A stretch of DNA of 34,829 bases, taken from Multifurca ochricompacta. Its lineage: Eukaryota; Basidiomycota; Agaricomycetes; Russulales; Russulaceae. Position numbers and translations under genes: made by a program. Location: positions 1 through 34,829 of the forward strand of contig WTXG01000336.1 in the NCBI GenBank assembly GCA_022496185.1, in the 5' to 3' direction. Below, one piece after another: positions 18,945 to 28,325 of the stretch (position 1 is its first letter; the number at the start of each line of letters is the position of its first letter). The notes under the pieces are model-generated. The model was not told where the DNA came from. It searched no databases and was given only the letters and a program-made list of their open reading frames with translations.

Positions 18945-20449
18945 TTTTTTGCGAATGCTTTTTCCACTAGGATGGCTCGCACTTCTTCACTCTCCTTCAT
19001 CATGTTGGCCCATATTTCTTGCGCCTTTTCCTCCTTCGTCGGCGTCTTTTTGTTGACAGTCTGTGGGTTGTTGCGGACAGGTGTAACAGTTGCTTCTGCC
19101 GCACGTACTCCCTTCTTCGGGCACTCCCTTGACATATGCCCTTGTGCTTTGCAGCAAAAGCACCGTCCTTCCTTCATCAACGTCTGCCTCTCATCTTCTG
19201 TAAGGGCGACTCGTGCCCTGGTTCTGTCGGCAGAGGTATCCATTGCGTTTGGATCCCTCTGACCGGTGTGTGTGGGTTTAATCCCAAAGGCGGCCTTCCA
19301 TTGGTCACGGGTCTTTCCCTTCCTGGTGTCAACTCCGAAGCGGGTCTGGAAGTCGAGGTAATCCTGCTGCTGTCATCGGGCAGCGTCGACCCATGTATCC
19401 CAGTCATTGGGATGGTGGAACTGGATGATATTCTTTACCAGGGGGTTAGGCAACCCCTGGGAGAAGAGGTCCAGCGTTGCCTCCTCGTCTGTGTCATAAC
19501 CGGCCCTGTTGGCCAAACTTCTGAACTTTGCCACATAGGCGTCTAGTTCTCCTTTTTCCATCTTCAGAGCTTTCAATTCCCAGGCCGCCTTCTGCTTGGC
19601 CTGCCCATCCGTGTATGCATCTTTAAACCGCTGGGCAATGGTTTCCCAAAGCCCCTCACTAGTGGTGCGACGCCCACTCTCGATTTGTTCGTTCAGCCAT
19701 TCCAGCTGCTCCATGGTCCAATCGTCTACAGCCTCCCCTCGGATCAGCGATAGGAAGAGGTTGGCATGTTGGAAAGGATTGATAATTTGGGGAACGTCAT
19801 GGTTGAAGTTTTTGAAGGTGGTAAACTCCAACATAAACTTTTTGCTTTGTGATCGATCCCCTGTAAACGTCTGTGGTAGTACACCTGACAGATGTCCTGA
19901 AGGTGGGGGAATGTTTGGTGGCTGCATGGCTGGGGGTGGTGGTGGCAGAGGAGCTGGGTCTGGAAGTTGGGCGGCGATTGTGGACATGTTTTGGTAAAAT
20001 GGGGTGACGGTGTCTGTGGACTGTATGGAAATCTGGGGGGTTGTCAAAGCAGGAGCTCTGATCGTGACAACTCCGGGTGCAACTGGGGCTGTAGACGACG
20101 CTAATACCAGTGCTTCTTCACTCTCTTCTTCTACGTACTCTTCTGGCTCAGAGTCCGTAACAATGGCTGGGGGATTTTCTCTCCACAGCCCTAATCCAAA
20201 TTCAGGCGGAGCAGGTCCTGTAGTGACCCAAGAGTTTCGACTGTCCAAATATCGGATACGGTACCAAACTCTTCTCTCGTCGTCGTATTCTACCGGTTGG
20301 TATCTTCCGTCGTGATAGATGTAGTATCCAAACTCGGATTCAAAGTCTTTCCAAGCGGCAGAGCCAAGTACTTGTTGTGAAAGATTATTCTCGTCTCTGC
20401 GTTCGATGAGTTCTTCTTTAAAGAGGGTCTGACTGCGGCTGGAAGCCAC
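18935..20449 (-). pseudogene. gag: gag of gypsy copy B (one TGA; no AUG start)
   Basis: This encodes the capsid-like structural protein. The frame runs from near the 5' LTR to TGA 18935-18937, about 505 codons. It shows an N-terminal tryptophan/tyrosine-rich region, a Pro-rich linker, a retrotransposon gag domain (SKKFMLEFTTFKNF, AVDDWTMEQLEWLNEQ, LWETIAQRFKDAYTDGQ) and a zinc knuckle CFCCKAQGHMSREC near the end. A TGA at 19373-19375 breaks it; copy A has CGG there. The first possible start in frame is a GTG 20 nt after the LTR, and the first in-frame ATG comes only after about 150 codons. Copy A shares this, so start by a non-AUG codon or a spliced leader is possible. Confidence 0.88.
18944..18950 (-). 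promoter_or_regulatory. -1 ribosomal frameshift site A_AAA_AAG between gag and pol (copy B)
   Basis: Read leftward, the gag frame reads GCA AAA AAG GAT TTT TGA. A_AAA_AAG is a classic slippery heptamer in the correct phase seven bases before the gag stop. Slipping back one base enters the protease frame at GGA TTT TTG. Copy A has G_AAA_AAG and a one-base loss just after it. Confidence 0.75.
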
Positions 20450-20468
20450 GATGAGAGACTCGACTTGA
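20450..20468 (-). other. Primer-binding region after the 5' LTR of copy B
   Basis: The bases after the LTR (TCAAGTCGAGTCTCTCATC) do not begin with the usual TGG complementary to tRNA CCA ends. The first TGG (TGGCTTCCAGC) comes about 20 bases in and overlaps the first codons of gag. The primer may be an internal tRNA part or use this offset site. Confidence 0.3.
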
Positions 20469-21055
20469 TGTTACGTCCGGTGCGGGATGTTCCACACGAC
20501 TTGTGTGACAGCTTGTTCGATGGGTTCAGGTAGGAAAGTCAATAGGACTTCCTGGAGTTCAGGTGAGATGAGTCAAAGTCCGAAGGGCTGCCCCTTGAGA
20601 CAATGTTGAGCGGAAAGTGCCAAAAGCACTGAGACGAACGAGTCAGAGATTCAAAGGGGATGTCCAGAAGACAGGCACCGATGTATTCAATAAGTCGAGT
20701 CTGAGGTCTACAAGGTAGCTACAGTGGACTTATATACGTAATCGAGTGGGCGTCTACGAGATAAGGAGTACGAGTCAGGTGGGCCTGAATATACAGAAGC
20801 GGAGGGCATAAAGCCTGGCTTCTGATAGGGTACTAAGTAAGTGTCCGGTCTTAAAGATAAAGAGATAACAAGATAAGAAAGCAAACATAGGTACATAGTC
20901 CGTCAACAGATACAAAGCGAGTCACGGGGATGGAAGCAAGGCACATGAAGGATCCCAGGACGGGGACGTGATCAGGAAGTGTAAAGTGGGCGGTAAAGAA
21001 GGGTTGTCATTGGGGAGGGTGAAGAAGACAGGGAGGGAGGGTAAAAATTGTAACA
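20469..21055 (-). mobile_element. 5' LTR of gypsy copy B (587 bp)
   Basis: The partner of 13562-14148 and exactly the same length. A TATATAA box reads leftward at 20736-20730 and would drive the full-length transcript toward gag. TSD TCGTG lies at 21056-21060. Confidence 0.95.
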
Positions 21056-21060
21056 TCGTG
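21056..21060. repeat. Target-site duplication TCGTG (right) of gypsy copy B
   Basis: Matches 13557-13561. In copy A it forms part of the codons GCA CGA of ORF3, so the insertion point lies inside that gene. Confidence 0.95.
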
Positions 21061-21796
21061 CGTAGGTGTCTGCGTACCTCTCGGCAATCATCTGATACGC
21101 ATCCCCTTTCTCCAGTCTCTTCCAAATCTCCGTCAACTCCTGCTCCACTTGGAACATCCCCCTCGTGAGCCTTGTCATTTGTTTTGCATACTCTTTATAC
21201 TGGGTGTTGAGCGTGGTGCGGAGTGTAAGGGTTTTCCACAGCCTCATTACTTCAGCCTTGAGGCGCAGGAGTCGCATGTCGTTCAACACCTTGTCAATTG
21301 CAAATGCTCGGGGGTCGTCAGCTGCAAGGTGTCCCAACTGTTCATCACTCATCATGTGGTGAAGACGGCCTGTATACCATTCCTCTAAATAAACCAGGGC
21401 CCCATAGACAGGCCCGTCCTTCCTCATGCATCCCGCGACATCCATCCCTCCATTGGTGTAGAATATATACTTCGCTGTGGCCTTTCCTCTGTCGGCCATG
21501 GTGATTTTGAGCAGGAAATACATAGATGAGTTGGGGTTGTTGACAAAGAATGGGAACTTGGGTACTTCGTCGTCTTGTTCCATACCGATGAGGTTGTTGG
21601 GGTGGGGTTCTTCGGCATGAGTGAAATCGTCGTCGGGGTTAGGTGATTGGTTTTTGACTCGTTCTTCCGCAGCCTCGTAGTCAATAGGGGAGGAAGGACG
21701 AGTGGAGGGGTGAGCGGAGGGAAAAGCCTCTACAGCCACATGAGTGGCAGTGAAGGCGTCGACAGCAGCGGAGGCAGCGATGAAAGAGGAAGACAT
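21056..21796 (-). pseudogene. ORF3 of gypsy copy A, N-terminal and coiled-coil part
   Basis: An open frame of 247 codons without any stop begins ATG at 21796, 72 nt after the pol stop, and runs into the copy B insertion. It is clearly homologous to the first 245 codons of ORF3 in copy B, including IDYEAAEERVKNQSPNP, FYTNGGMDVAGCM and the charged helical stretch LKAEVMRLWKTLTLRTTL. It ends GDAYQMIAERYADTYAR and continues at 13556. This uninterrupted half shows that ORF3 is read through where copy B has TGA. Confidence 0.78.
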
Positions 21797-21868
21797 ATTA
21801 GTTGTGGTTAGGACGTTGCTGGTGAAGCGTTGTTCTGGGGAAAAGAGGTCGGGAGTCTGTCCTCCTTT

Positions 21869-24800
21869 TTAATTGTTCTTGGGCGCTTGGGGATGTCGTA
21901 AATGGAACTCCGCAATCAGGTCCGGAGCAAAGATATTTCCGGTTGGTTCCCACAAATTGTCAGAGTCTGGGAAACCCTTCCACTTGATCAGGTAATGCAG
22001 CTTGCGCCCTTGGCCTCGGTAGGTGGAGTTTACAATCCGCTCCACTTCCCATTCCGCTTCTCCATCTACTAACTCCGGTGGAGGCTTTGGGAAGTTCTCC
22101 CCATGAATGGACGTTTCTTTGTATGGTGTGAGGAGCTTGGCATGGAAGACTGGGTGGATCTTCCATGTGGGAGGAAGATCGAGCTCATATGACACATCTG
22201 ACAGCTTCCTTGTGATTCTGAAGGGTCCGTGATGTTGGGGTGCCAGTTTAGCTGTGGGGTGTGACGTATGGATGTGCTTCCCTTCCAGCCAAACCCATTC
22301 ATTGGCTTGATAAGGTGTGAATTTTGAGGGCTTATCCGATAAGGTCCGTTGTGCCTTCAGCAGGTTTTCATTGGCTGATTTCCGGATCTCGTCCCATTGG
22401 TTAAGTCGCTGTGAGGTTGTGGGGACATTCGTTGGCTTGTCGGTCCATGTGGTGCGTGGGACCCAGCCCATGATAAGGGAAAAAGGGGGGGTCTTTGTCG
22501 TGCCATTAGGCCAGGAGTTATGCGCAAACTCTGCTGTTGCCAGCCAGTCTGCCCAGTCATCCTGTCGTCCATTGCACCAGAATCGGAGGTATTGCTCCAG
22601 CCATTGATTGGTACGTTCTGACTGTCCGTCTGTTTGGGGGTGGTAGGCTGTCGAAATGTTCTGCTGTATGTCCAGAACCTTGCATAGCGCTCTGGCGAAT
22701 GTCGAGGTAAAGCGTGGATCTTGGTCAGAGATGATCTTCTCCGGGAGACCGTAATGTCGGTAGACGTGGTCGAGGTAAAGTTTGGCTACTCCTTCAGCTG
22801 TGATAGACTCCCTGCATGGTATGAAGAGCACTGCTTTAGAGTAGTCATGGTCTGTGATGGTTAAAATGGAGTCAAAGCCTCTGGAGTTGGGTAGTTTGAC
22901 TATGAAATCCATGGCGATCGTCTGGAATGGTAGAGATGCGGTGGGAGTGATGGGAAACGTCGCCGGAGGATGTGGGTGCGTATTTACTTTGTTAGCCTGG
23001 CAGTCTGCACATCCCTTCACGTAAGCTTCAATGTCCTTTTTCATGTTGGGCCACCAGTAGTCTCGTTTGGCAAGAGCGTAAGTGTTGGCAATGCCCAGGT
23101 GACCAGCAGAGGGGAGATCATGGTGAAAATGGATCACCCCCCTCTTAATGTTGTTGCCACCGGTGACAACAAGACGATCTCCATCTTTCCACCAAAGACC
23201 GTTGATCTCCTTCAGGTTATGTGCGTCGGCCCATGAGCAGCATAGTTCTGGGTTCATGTTTTGTGAGACTTGTGCCCACAGGTCCATGTCATGAAGGCTG
23301 ACTATGGCTGTCTTGGCGAACACCTCTTTGGGGAGGACGGTTACATGGTCGTTGTCGTCTTCCCCTGTGTGCATGTCTGGCCTTCGTGATAGTGCATCCG
23401 CTCGTGCATTCTGGCTTCCTGCAATATGCTTTAGGACAAAGTCGTATTCCTCCAGCTCTAAGACCTCCCGTGCCACATGTCGACTGATTTTATGGGGTTC
23501 CTTCCAGTACAACAGGTTAGAGTGATCCGTATAGATGACGGTTTTATGGGGGTTCCCTGCAAGGTATGGCCGCCAATGTCGTAGTGCTTTGACTATGGCT
23601 AGGAGTTCCCGGTCCCAAATATCATAATTTCGCTCAGCAGATGAGAAGGTTTCTGAATAGTATGCCACCAGATGAAGTACTTGTAAGCTGTCCCTTTGAT
23701 ATAATATGGCCCCATTTGCGAAATGGGAGGCATCCACTTCTAACTCGAAGGGGCGGCTTAGGTCCGGTTGGGTAAGTACTGGTTCTGAGCCAACTAGATC
23801 TCTAATCCATTCAAATGCTTGTTGCTGTTCGGCACTCCAATGCCAGAGTACATCCTTTTTCAGGAGGTCGTTCAAGGGCCGTGCTATGCCTGAGAATCCT
23901 TTGACAAAACGCCGGTAGAAGTTACAAAATCCAATAAAGGATCAGACATCCTTGACACAAGTCGGTGTCGGCCATTCCCGAATTCCCTGTACCTTGACAG
24001 GGTCCATACGCACTCGTCCTCCCTCCAGAATTACTCCCAGGTACTTGACGCTGTGCTGTTCAAAGGAGCATTTTGCAGGCTTGAGGTACAAATCATGCTC
24101 ATGCAATATATCCAGCACCTGATGCACTCGTTCTTGGTGGTGATTTAAATCATTGGTGGTGGCAACTAGGATGTCGTCCATGTAGACTACCACTTCGCTG
24201 GTGAGGATGAGATCTCGGAAAATATGGTTCATCATGGATTGGAATGTCGCTGGTGAATTTGTAAGCCCAAAGAACATGACATTTGGTTCGAATAATCCTT
24301 GATTTGTTTTGAATGCCACCTTGCATTGGTCACCTTCCTTGATTCTAACATTGTTGTAACCCCAGTGTACGTCCATTTTCGAAAAGAGGGATTTATCCCG
24401 CATGGTGTCAATGAGTTCGGAAATGAGGGGCAAGGGATAGGCGTTCTTCACAGTATACGTATTAATTTTCCAGTAGTCCTGGACTGGTCGTAGCTTGCCA
24501 TCCTTCTTCTTGATAAAGAAGAAGGGTGAGGCATACTGTGACTTGGACGGGCGAATGTATCCTTTGGCTAAATGTTCTTCGAGGAATTCAGTGAGTGCCA
24601 CCTGCTTGGTTTGGGACAGTGGGTAGACTTTGCAGTCTATAGTGGCTGGCATGTCTGGGAGGAGGTCAATGGCATGATCCCATGGTCGTTCTGGGGGAAA
24701 TCGATGCAATTCTTCTTCAGAGAATATTTTCCAGTGCCGCTGATAGGCATGTGGCACTATGTCATGGTAGGTCTTCTCGGCTTGTCCCTGCACAGCCTTT

Positions 24801-25230
24801 TGGGCCAGTTCTGATGCTTTGGTAACATAACATTGACCAGGGTCATCCCCTTCTTCTGTCCGTGTAGTCCTGACTACTGGATGTCGGATCGCATAATCAT
24901 AGCCTAGCGACGTGATGATGGTTGGATACGAGTCCTTATCCATAGTCGCATCAGCCCAGTTAATCTTTGGTTCAAAAGCTGCAAGCCAGGGATATCCCAA
25001 GATAAGATCTTCATCTCCTAAATCCGTAATTAAGAAGCGAATGACCTTCATTGTCTCCCCGACCTGGACTTTTAGGTCCGTGTAGTGAGTGATCTTTCCG
25101 GCGTGATTGGCCGTCCCGTCAATATTCCAAATGTTCTTTTCCTGGGAAAGTGCCAGTCTTCCCAGACCCATTGTTCTGATTAAATGCGGATGAATAAATT
25201 GTCTGTGGCTCCAGAGTCCACTAAGATATC
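21869..25230 (-). pseudogene. pol: pol of gypsy copy A with intact chromodomain
   Basis: From about 25171 leftward the frame is open to 21869 except for one TGA at 23942-23944 (copy B has CGG: DVRSF). RT (YMDD), RNase H, integrase (HHCC; D,D,E with TDGQSERTNQ) and a full chromodomain (LHYLIKWKGFPDSDNLWEP) are visible. The protease DSG (LVDSGATDN) lies upstream in another frame at about 25210-25230, so a frameshift separates it. RT has small changes from copy B (SQYASPF, VQDYWKIN). It shows what the C-terminus of copy B looked like before its stops. Confidence 0.9.
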
Positions 25231-25290
25231 TCGGTCAGCCGTCCTCTGTGTAGTTTCAAATGAACTGGTATTTTTAATGACTTGAATCGA

Positions 25291-26848
25291 CTAGCATACA
25301 CAGAGGTAACATGGAGTGCTCTTGCCCAGGCCGATGGGTTTGAGCCTAACAAAATCCTTTTTCGCAAATGCCTTTTCTACCAAGATGGCACGTACTTCCT
25401 CACTCTCTTTCATCATATTAGCCCATATATCCTGGGCTTTCTCCTCTTTGTCTTTTTGTCCATGGTGAGCGGGTTGTTCTGAGCAGGACTTTCTGGCATA
25501 ACAGCTGCCGTGGCGACACGTACCCCCTTCTTGGGACAGTCCCGAGACATATGTCCCAATGCTCTGCAGCGAAAGCATCGCCCTTCCTTCATTAACGTTT
25601 GTCGCTCATCCTCCGTGAGTGCTGCCCGAGCCCGGGCTCAATCCGCAGAGGTATCCATAGCGTTTGGATCCCGCTGGGTATGCTGGGCAGGTTTTACTCC
25701 GAAGGCAGCCTTCCACTGATCTCGGGTCTTTCCTTTCTTGGTGTCAATTCCAAACCGCGTTTGGAAATCTAAATAGTCTTGTTGCTGCCGTTGGGCGGCG
25801 TCACCCAAGTGTTCCAATTGTGAGGATGATGGAACTGTATGATGTTTTTGACTAGTGGATTGGGTAGTCCTTGCGAGAAGAGGTCCAGTGTGGCCTCCTC
25901 ATCTGTGTCATAACCGGCTCTGTTGGCCAGGCTTCTGAACTTGGCCACATACGCGTCAAGTTCTCCCTTCTCCATTCTGAGGGATTTTAGCTCTTGCGCT
26001 GCCTTCTGTTGGCCTGTCCATCTGTGAAGGCGTCCTTGAATCTCTCAGCTATGGTCTCCCAAAGACCTTCGCTCGTGGTTCGTCGCCCACTCTCAACCTG
26101 CTCATTCAGCCATTCTAACTGTTCCATAGTCCAGTCGTCCACCGCATCCCCGCAAATCAGGGAAAGAAACAGATTGGCGCGTTGGAATGGGTTGACAATC
26201 TGTGGGACATCGTGATTGAAGTTTTTGAATGTTGTGAACTCCAACATGAATTTTTTGCTTTGTGAACGGTCTCCCGCGAATGTCTGGGGTAACACTCCTG
26301 ACAATTGTCCCGAAGGAGGAGGAATGTTTGGAGGTGGTGCACGGGGGCTGGTGGGGCGGGGTCTGGAAGTTGGGCGGCAATGGTAGACATGGATGGACAG
26401 GATGGGGTGATGGTGTCTGTGGATTGTATTGATATCTGGGGAGTTGTCAAAGCAGGGGCTCTGATCGTGACAACTGCGGGTGCAACCGGAATGTAGACGC
26501 TGCTAATGCCGGTGCTTCTTCACTAAGTTCTTCTACATACTCCTCTGGTTCGGAGTCCGTGACAATGGCCGGGGGATTTTCTCTCCACGGGCCTAGTCCA
26601 AATTCAGGTGGGGCGGGTCCTGTGGTGACCCAAGAGTGTCGGCTGTCCGAGTATCGGATATGATACCAAACTCTCTTTTCATCGTTGTATTCTACTGGTT
26701 GGTATCTTCTGTTGTAATAGACGTAGTATCCAAACTCGGATTCAAAGTCCTTCCAGGCAGCAGAGCCAAGTACTTGCTGTGAAAGATTATTCTCGTCTCT
26801 GCGTTCAATGAGTTCTTCCCGGAAGAGGGTCTGACTGCAGCTGGAAGC
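25291..26848 (-). pseudogene. gag: gag of gypsy copy A, several frameshifts
   Basis: Homologous to the gag of copy B in at least four frame pieces (about 26848-26447, 26304-25987, 25975-25769 and 25740-25291). The gag core (SKKFMLEFTTFKNF, DDWTMEQLEWLNEQ) and a zinc knuckle CFRCRALGHMSRDC are present. As in copy B, the first in-frame candidate start is a GTG close to the LTR, with no ATG for a long way. Small deletions account for the broken frames. Confidence 0.85.
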
Positions 26849-26869
26849 CACTGTGAGAGACTCGATTGA

Positions 26870-27961
26870 TGTTACGTCCGGTGTGAGACGTTCTGCACGA
26901 CTTGTGCGACAGCTTCGTACGTTTGTTCATATAAGAGGTCAATAGGACCTCTTGGAGTGAAATGGATGAGTCAAAGTCAAAAGGGGCTGCTTCCTAATGA
27001 CGATGTTGCAGAAAGTGCTGAAAGCACTGAGTGTGACAGAATTCTCCCTGTGATGTTACTAATGACTTGACATTGTGTTTCACCGGTTTTTTACTGGGCC
27101 TAACCCCTCCTAATTCTCCTTAGTTCTAGCTCATTCTACTGCACAACTATTTAGATACTATGTCATAGTCCTAGAACCTTCTATTTACTATGACATAGCT
27201 AGTTCTACATGTATTTAAAGACCTACTAGAGTAGAGAGACAGACTAAGTCTGTTCTCTTGTGTTCAATCAGAGGTGCTTCGGAATCCTTGAATCCTCTCA
27301 GTTAGAACCCCACTTGAACTCTCCAAGATGTGACTTGGAGAGCCTTCAACCCTAGTGAACTTGCTGCAGGACTGAGTGTCTCTGCCGTCGACTTCGATTC
27401 ACGCGCGCGCCCTCGACTTCATTGTGGGCACGCCCAGAACTTGACTTTGCTGTGACCTAGAGCCTTGACTTATCTTGACGCGACTTGGGAGGCTAGCTCC
27501 CACACGATCCCCGACACAGTTCCGCACCTAACTGTGACACTGAGACGATCGAGTCAAAGGTTTCAAGGGAAAGTCCAGAAGACAAACACCGATGTATTCA
27601 ATAAGTCAAGTCTGAGGTCTACAAGGTAGTTACAGCGGACTTATATACATAATTCAGTGGGCGTCTATGAGATAAGAACACGGAGTCAAGTGGGCCCGAA
27701 TATCCAGAAGCGGAGGGCGTAAAGCCTGGCTTCTGATAGGGAACTAAGTAAGTGTCCGATCGTAAGATAAGAAGATAGAAGATAAGAGGGATAAGCATAG
27801 GCAAATAGTGTATATACAAGTCCAAACAACAGTCACGGGGATGGGAGGAGCGCATGTGAGGGATCCCATGAGGGAGATGTGATAAGGAAGTGTAACGTCG
27901 GTGGCGGGGTCTCTGTTGGGGAGGGTAAAGAAAATAGGGCTGCTGGGCCCTGGTCGTAACA
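26870..27961 (-). mobile_element. 5' LTR of gypsy copy A, interrupted by a solo LTR
   Basis: Begins TGTTACGTCC at 26870 and ends GGTCGTAACA at 27961. Removing 27032-27539 and one CTGAG copy restores a collinear gypsy LTR of about 579 bp. A TATATAA box reads leftward at about 27645. It is joined directly at 27961/27962 to Copia LTR sequence. Confidence 0.88.
27032..27539 (+). mobile_element. Solo LTR (508 bp) with TSD CTGAG, inside the gypsy LTR
   Basis: Ends TGTGACAG and CTGTGACA form a perfect 8-bp inverted pair. CTGAG lies at 27027-27031 and 27540-27544; uninterrupted gypsy LTRs in this window have a single ctgag there. It shares words with family L1 (agaacagactt; TGTCACAG tips), so it is a relative of the LTRs at 7771 and 10280, in the opposite direction. 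Confidence 0.92.
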
Positions 27962-28309
27962 TGACTGATGTACCATATAACATGTGATTTCTGTAGTGGC
28001 CAATGGCCTTTGTCCCTCATACTTATTGTACAGCACTTGTGGACTTATTCCCAGTGCGCACACCATCCCTTGGGGTATATAAGGGTGTCTGTTTTCCTCT
28101 ACACTTCAGAGTTTTCTTCACCTCTGAAGTGTAAGTCCCATCTACTCTACTTACTACCTTACCTTTGACTAACCGTCTCTTGTAGATAACTTGTCTTTCT
28201 AGGTGTGTAGTATAGTGTAACAGAGTTTTCTTCACCTCTGAAGTATAACTTGTCTTTCTAGCTTCTAGCTAACCGTACAGTCAGTATGCTGCCTCATGCC
28301 TGTTTGACA
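27962..28309 (+). mobile_element. 5' LTR of a Copia element, 5'-truncated
   Basis: Collinear with 33915-34269 but lacking the first ~136 bp (TGTTGAAC...GTAGC) present in the 3' LTR. It contains a TATATAA box (about 28077-28083) and a hairpin cttcagag...ctctgaag. It ends CTGTTTGACA directly before the primer site. The left edge coincides exactly with the end of the gypsy LTR. Confidence 0.82.
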
Positions 28310-28325
28310 GGTTATGGGCCCTGGG
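28310..28325 (+). promoter_or_regulatory. Primer-binding site of the Copia element
   Basis: GGTTATGGGCCCTGGG follows the 5' LTR directly. From memory of that element, Drosophila copia has GGTTATGGGCCC at the same place, pairing with an internal part of initiator tRNA-Met, so this element probably uses a half-tRNA primer. Confidence 0.6.

Larger units (their letters stand above)
13562..21055 (-). mobile_element. Complete Ty3/Gypsy chromovirus copy B (7494 bp)
   Basis: 587-bp LTRs (98.3% identical by direct comparison), 5-bp TSD TCGTG, gag, -1 frameshift, protease-RT-RNaseH-integrase-chromodomain, ORF3, polypurine tract. LTR tips TGTTAC/GTAACA are inverted. It inserted inside ORF3 of copy A. 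Six in-frame TGA stops (19373, 18468, 15597, 15483, 15248, 14645; lower coordinates) are the only visible lesions in its genes, so it is a young copy inactivated by point changes. Confidence 0.95.
12485..27961 (-). mobile_element. Ty3/Gypsy chromovirus copy A (split by copy B and a solo LTR)
   Basis: Reading leftward: 5' LTR 27961-26870, gag ~26848-25291, pol to 21869 with intact chromodomain, ORF3 21796-21056, then copy B, then the rest of ORF3 13556-13104, polypurine tract, 3' LTR 13072-12485. Its pol is nearly intact, with one TGA at 23942-23944, whereas gag has several frameshifts. LTRs are more diverged than those of copy B, so this copy is older. Outer flanks do not form a TSD, so its two ends may derive from two different insertions joined by recombination. 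Confidence 0.85.

Noticed and set aside
14645..19375. In-frame TGA codons read as a changed genetic code or programmed readthrough
   Set aside because: Each stop is private to one copy, the other copy having a sense codon (mostly Arg CGN), and the host palmitoyltransferase gene uses TGA as its own stop. CpG decay explains them.
20972..21055. ORF3 of copy A continuing into the LTR as its real C-terminus
   Set aside because: The last ~28 codons are read from the LTR of the inserted copy B; the original continuation is at 13556.
27962..28283. Apparent Copia LTR limits TGACTG...CAGTCA
   Set aside because: These tips form a neat inverted pair, but homology between the two LTRs continues past CAGTCA to ...GACA before the primer site, and the polypurine tract places the true start at 33779 (TGTTGAAC). 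TGACTG is only where the gypsy LTR cuts in.
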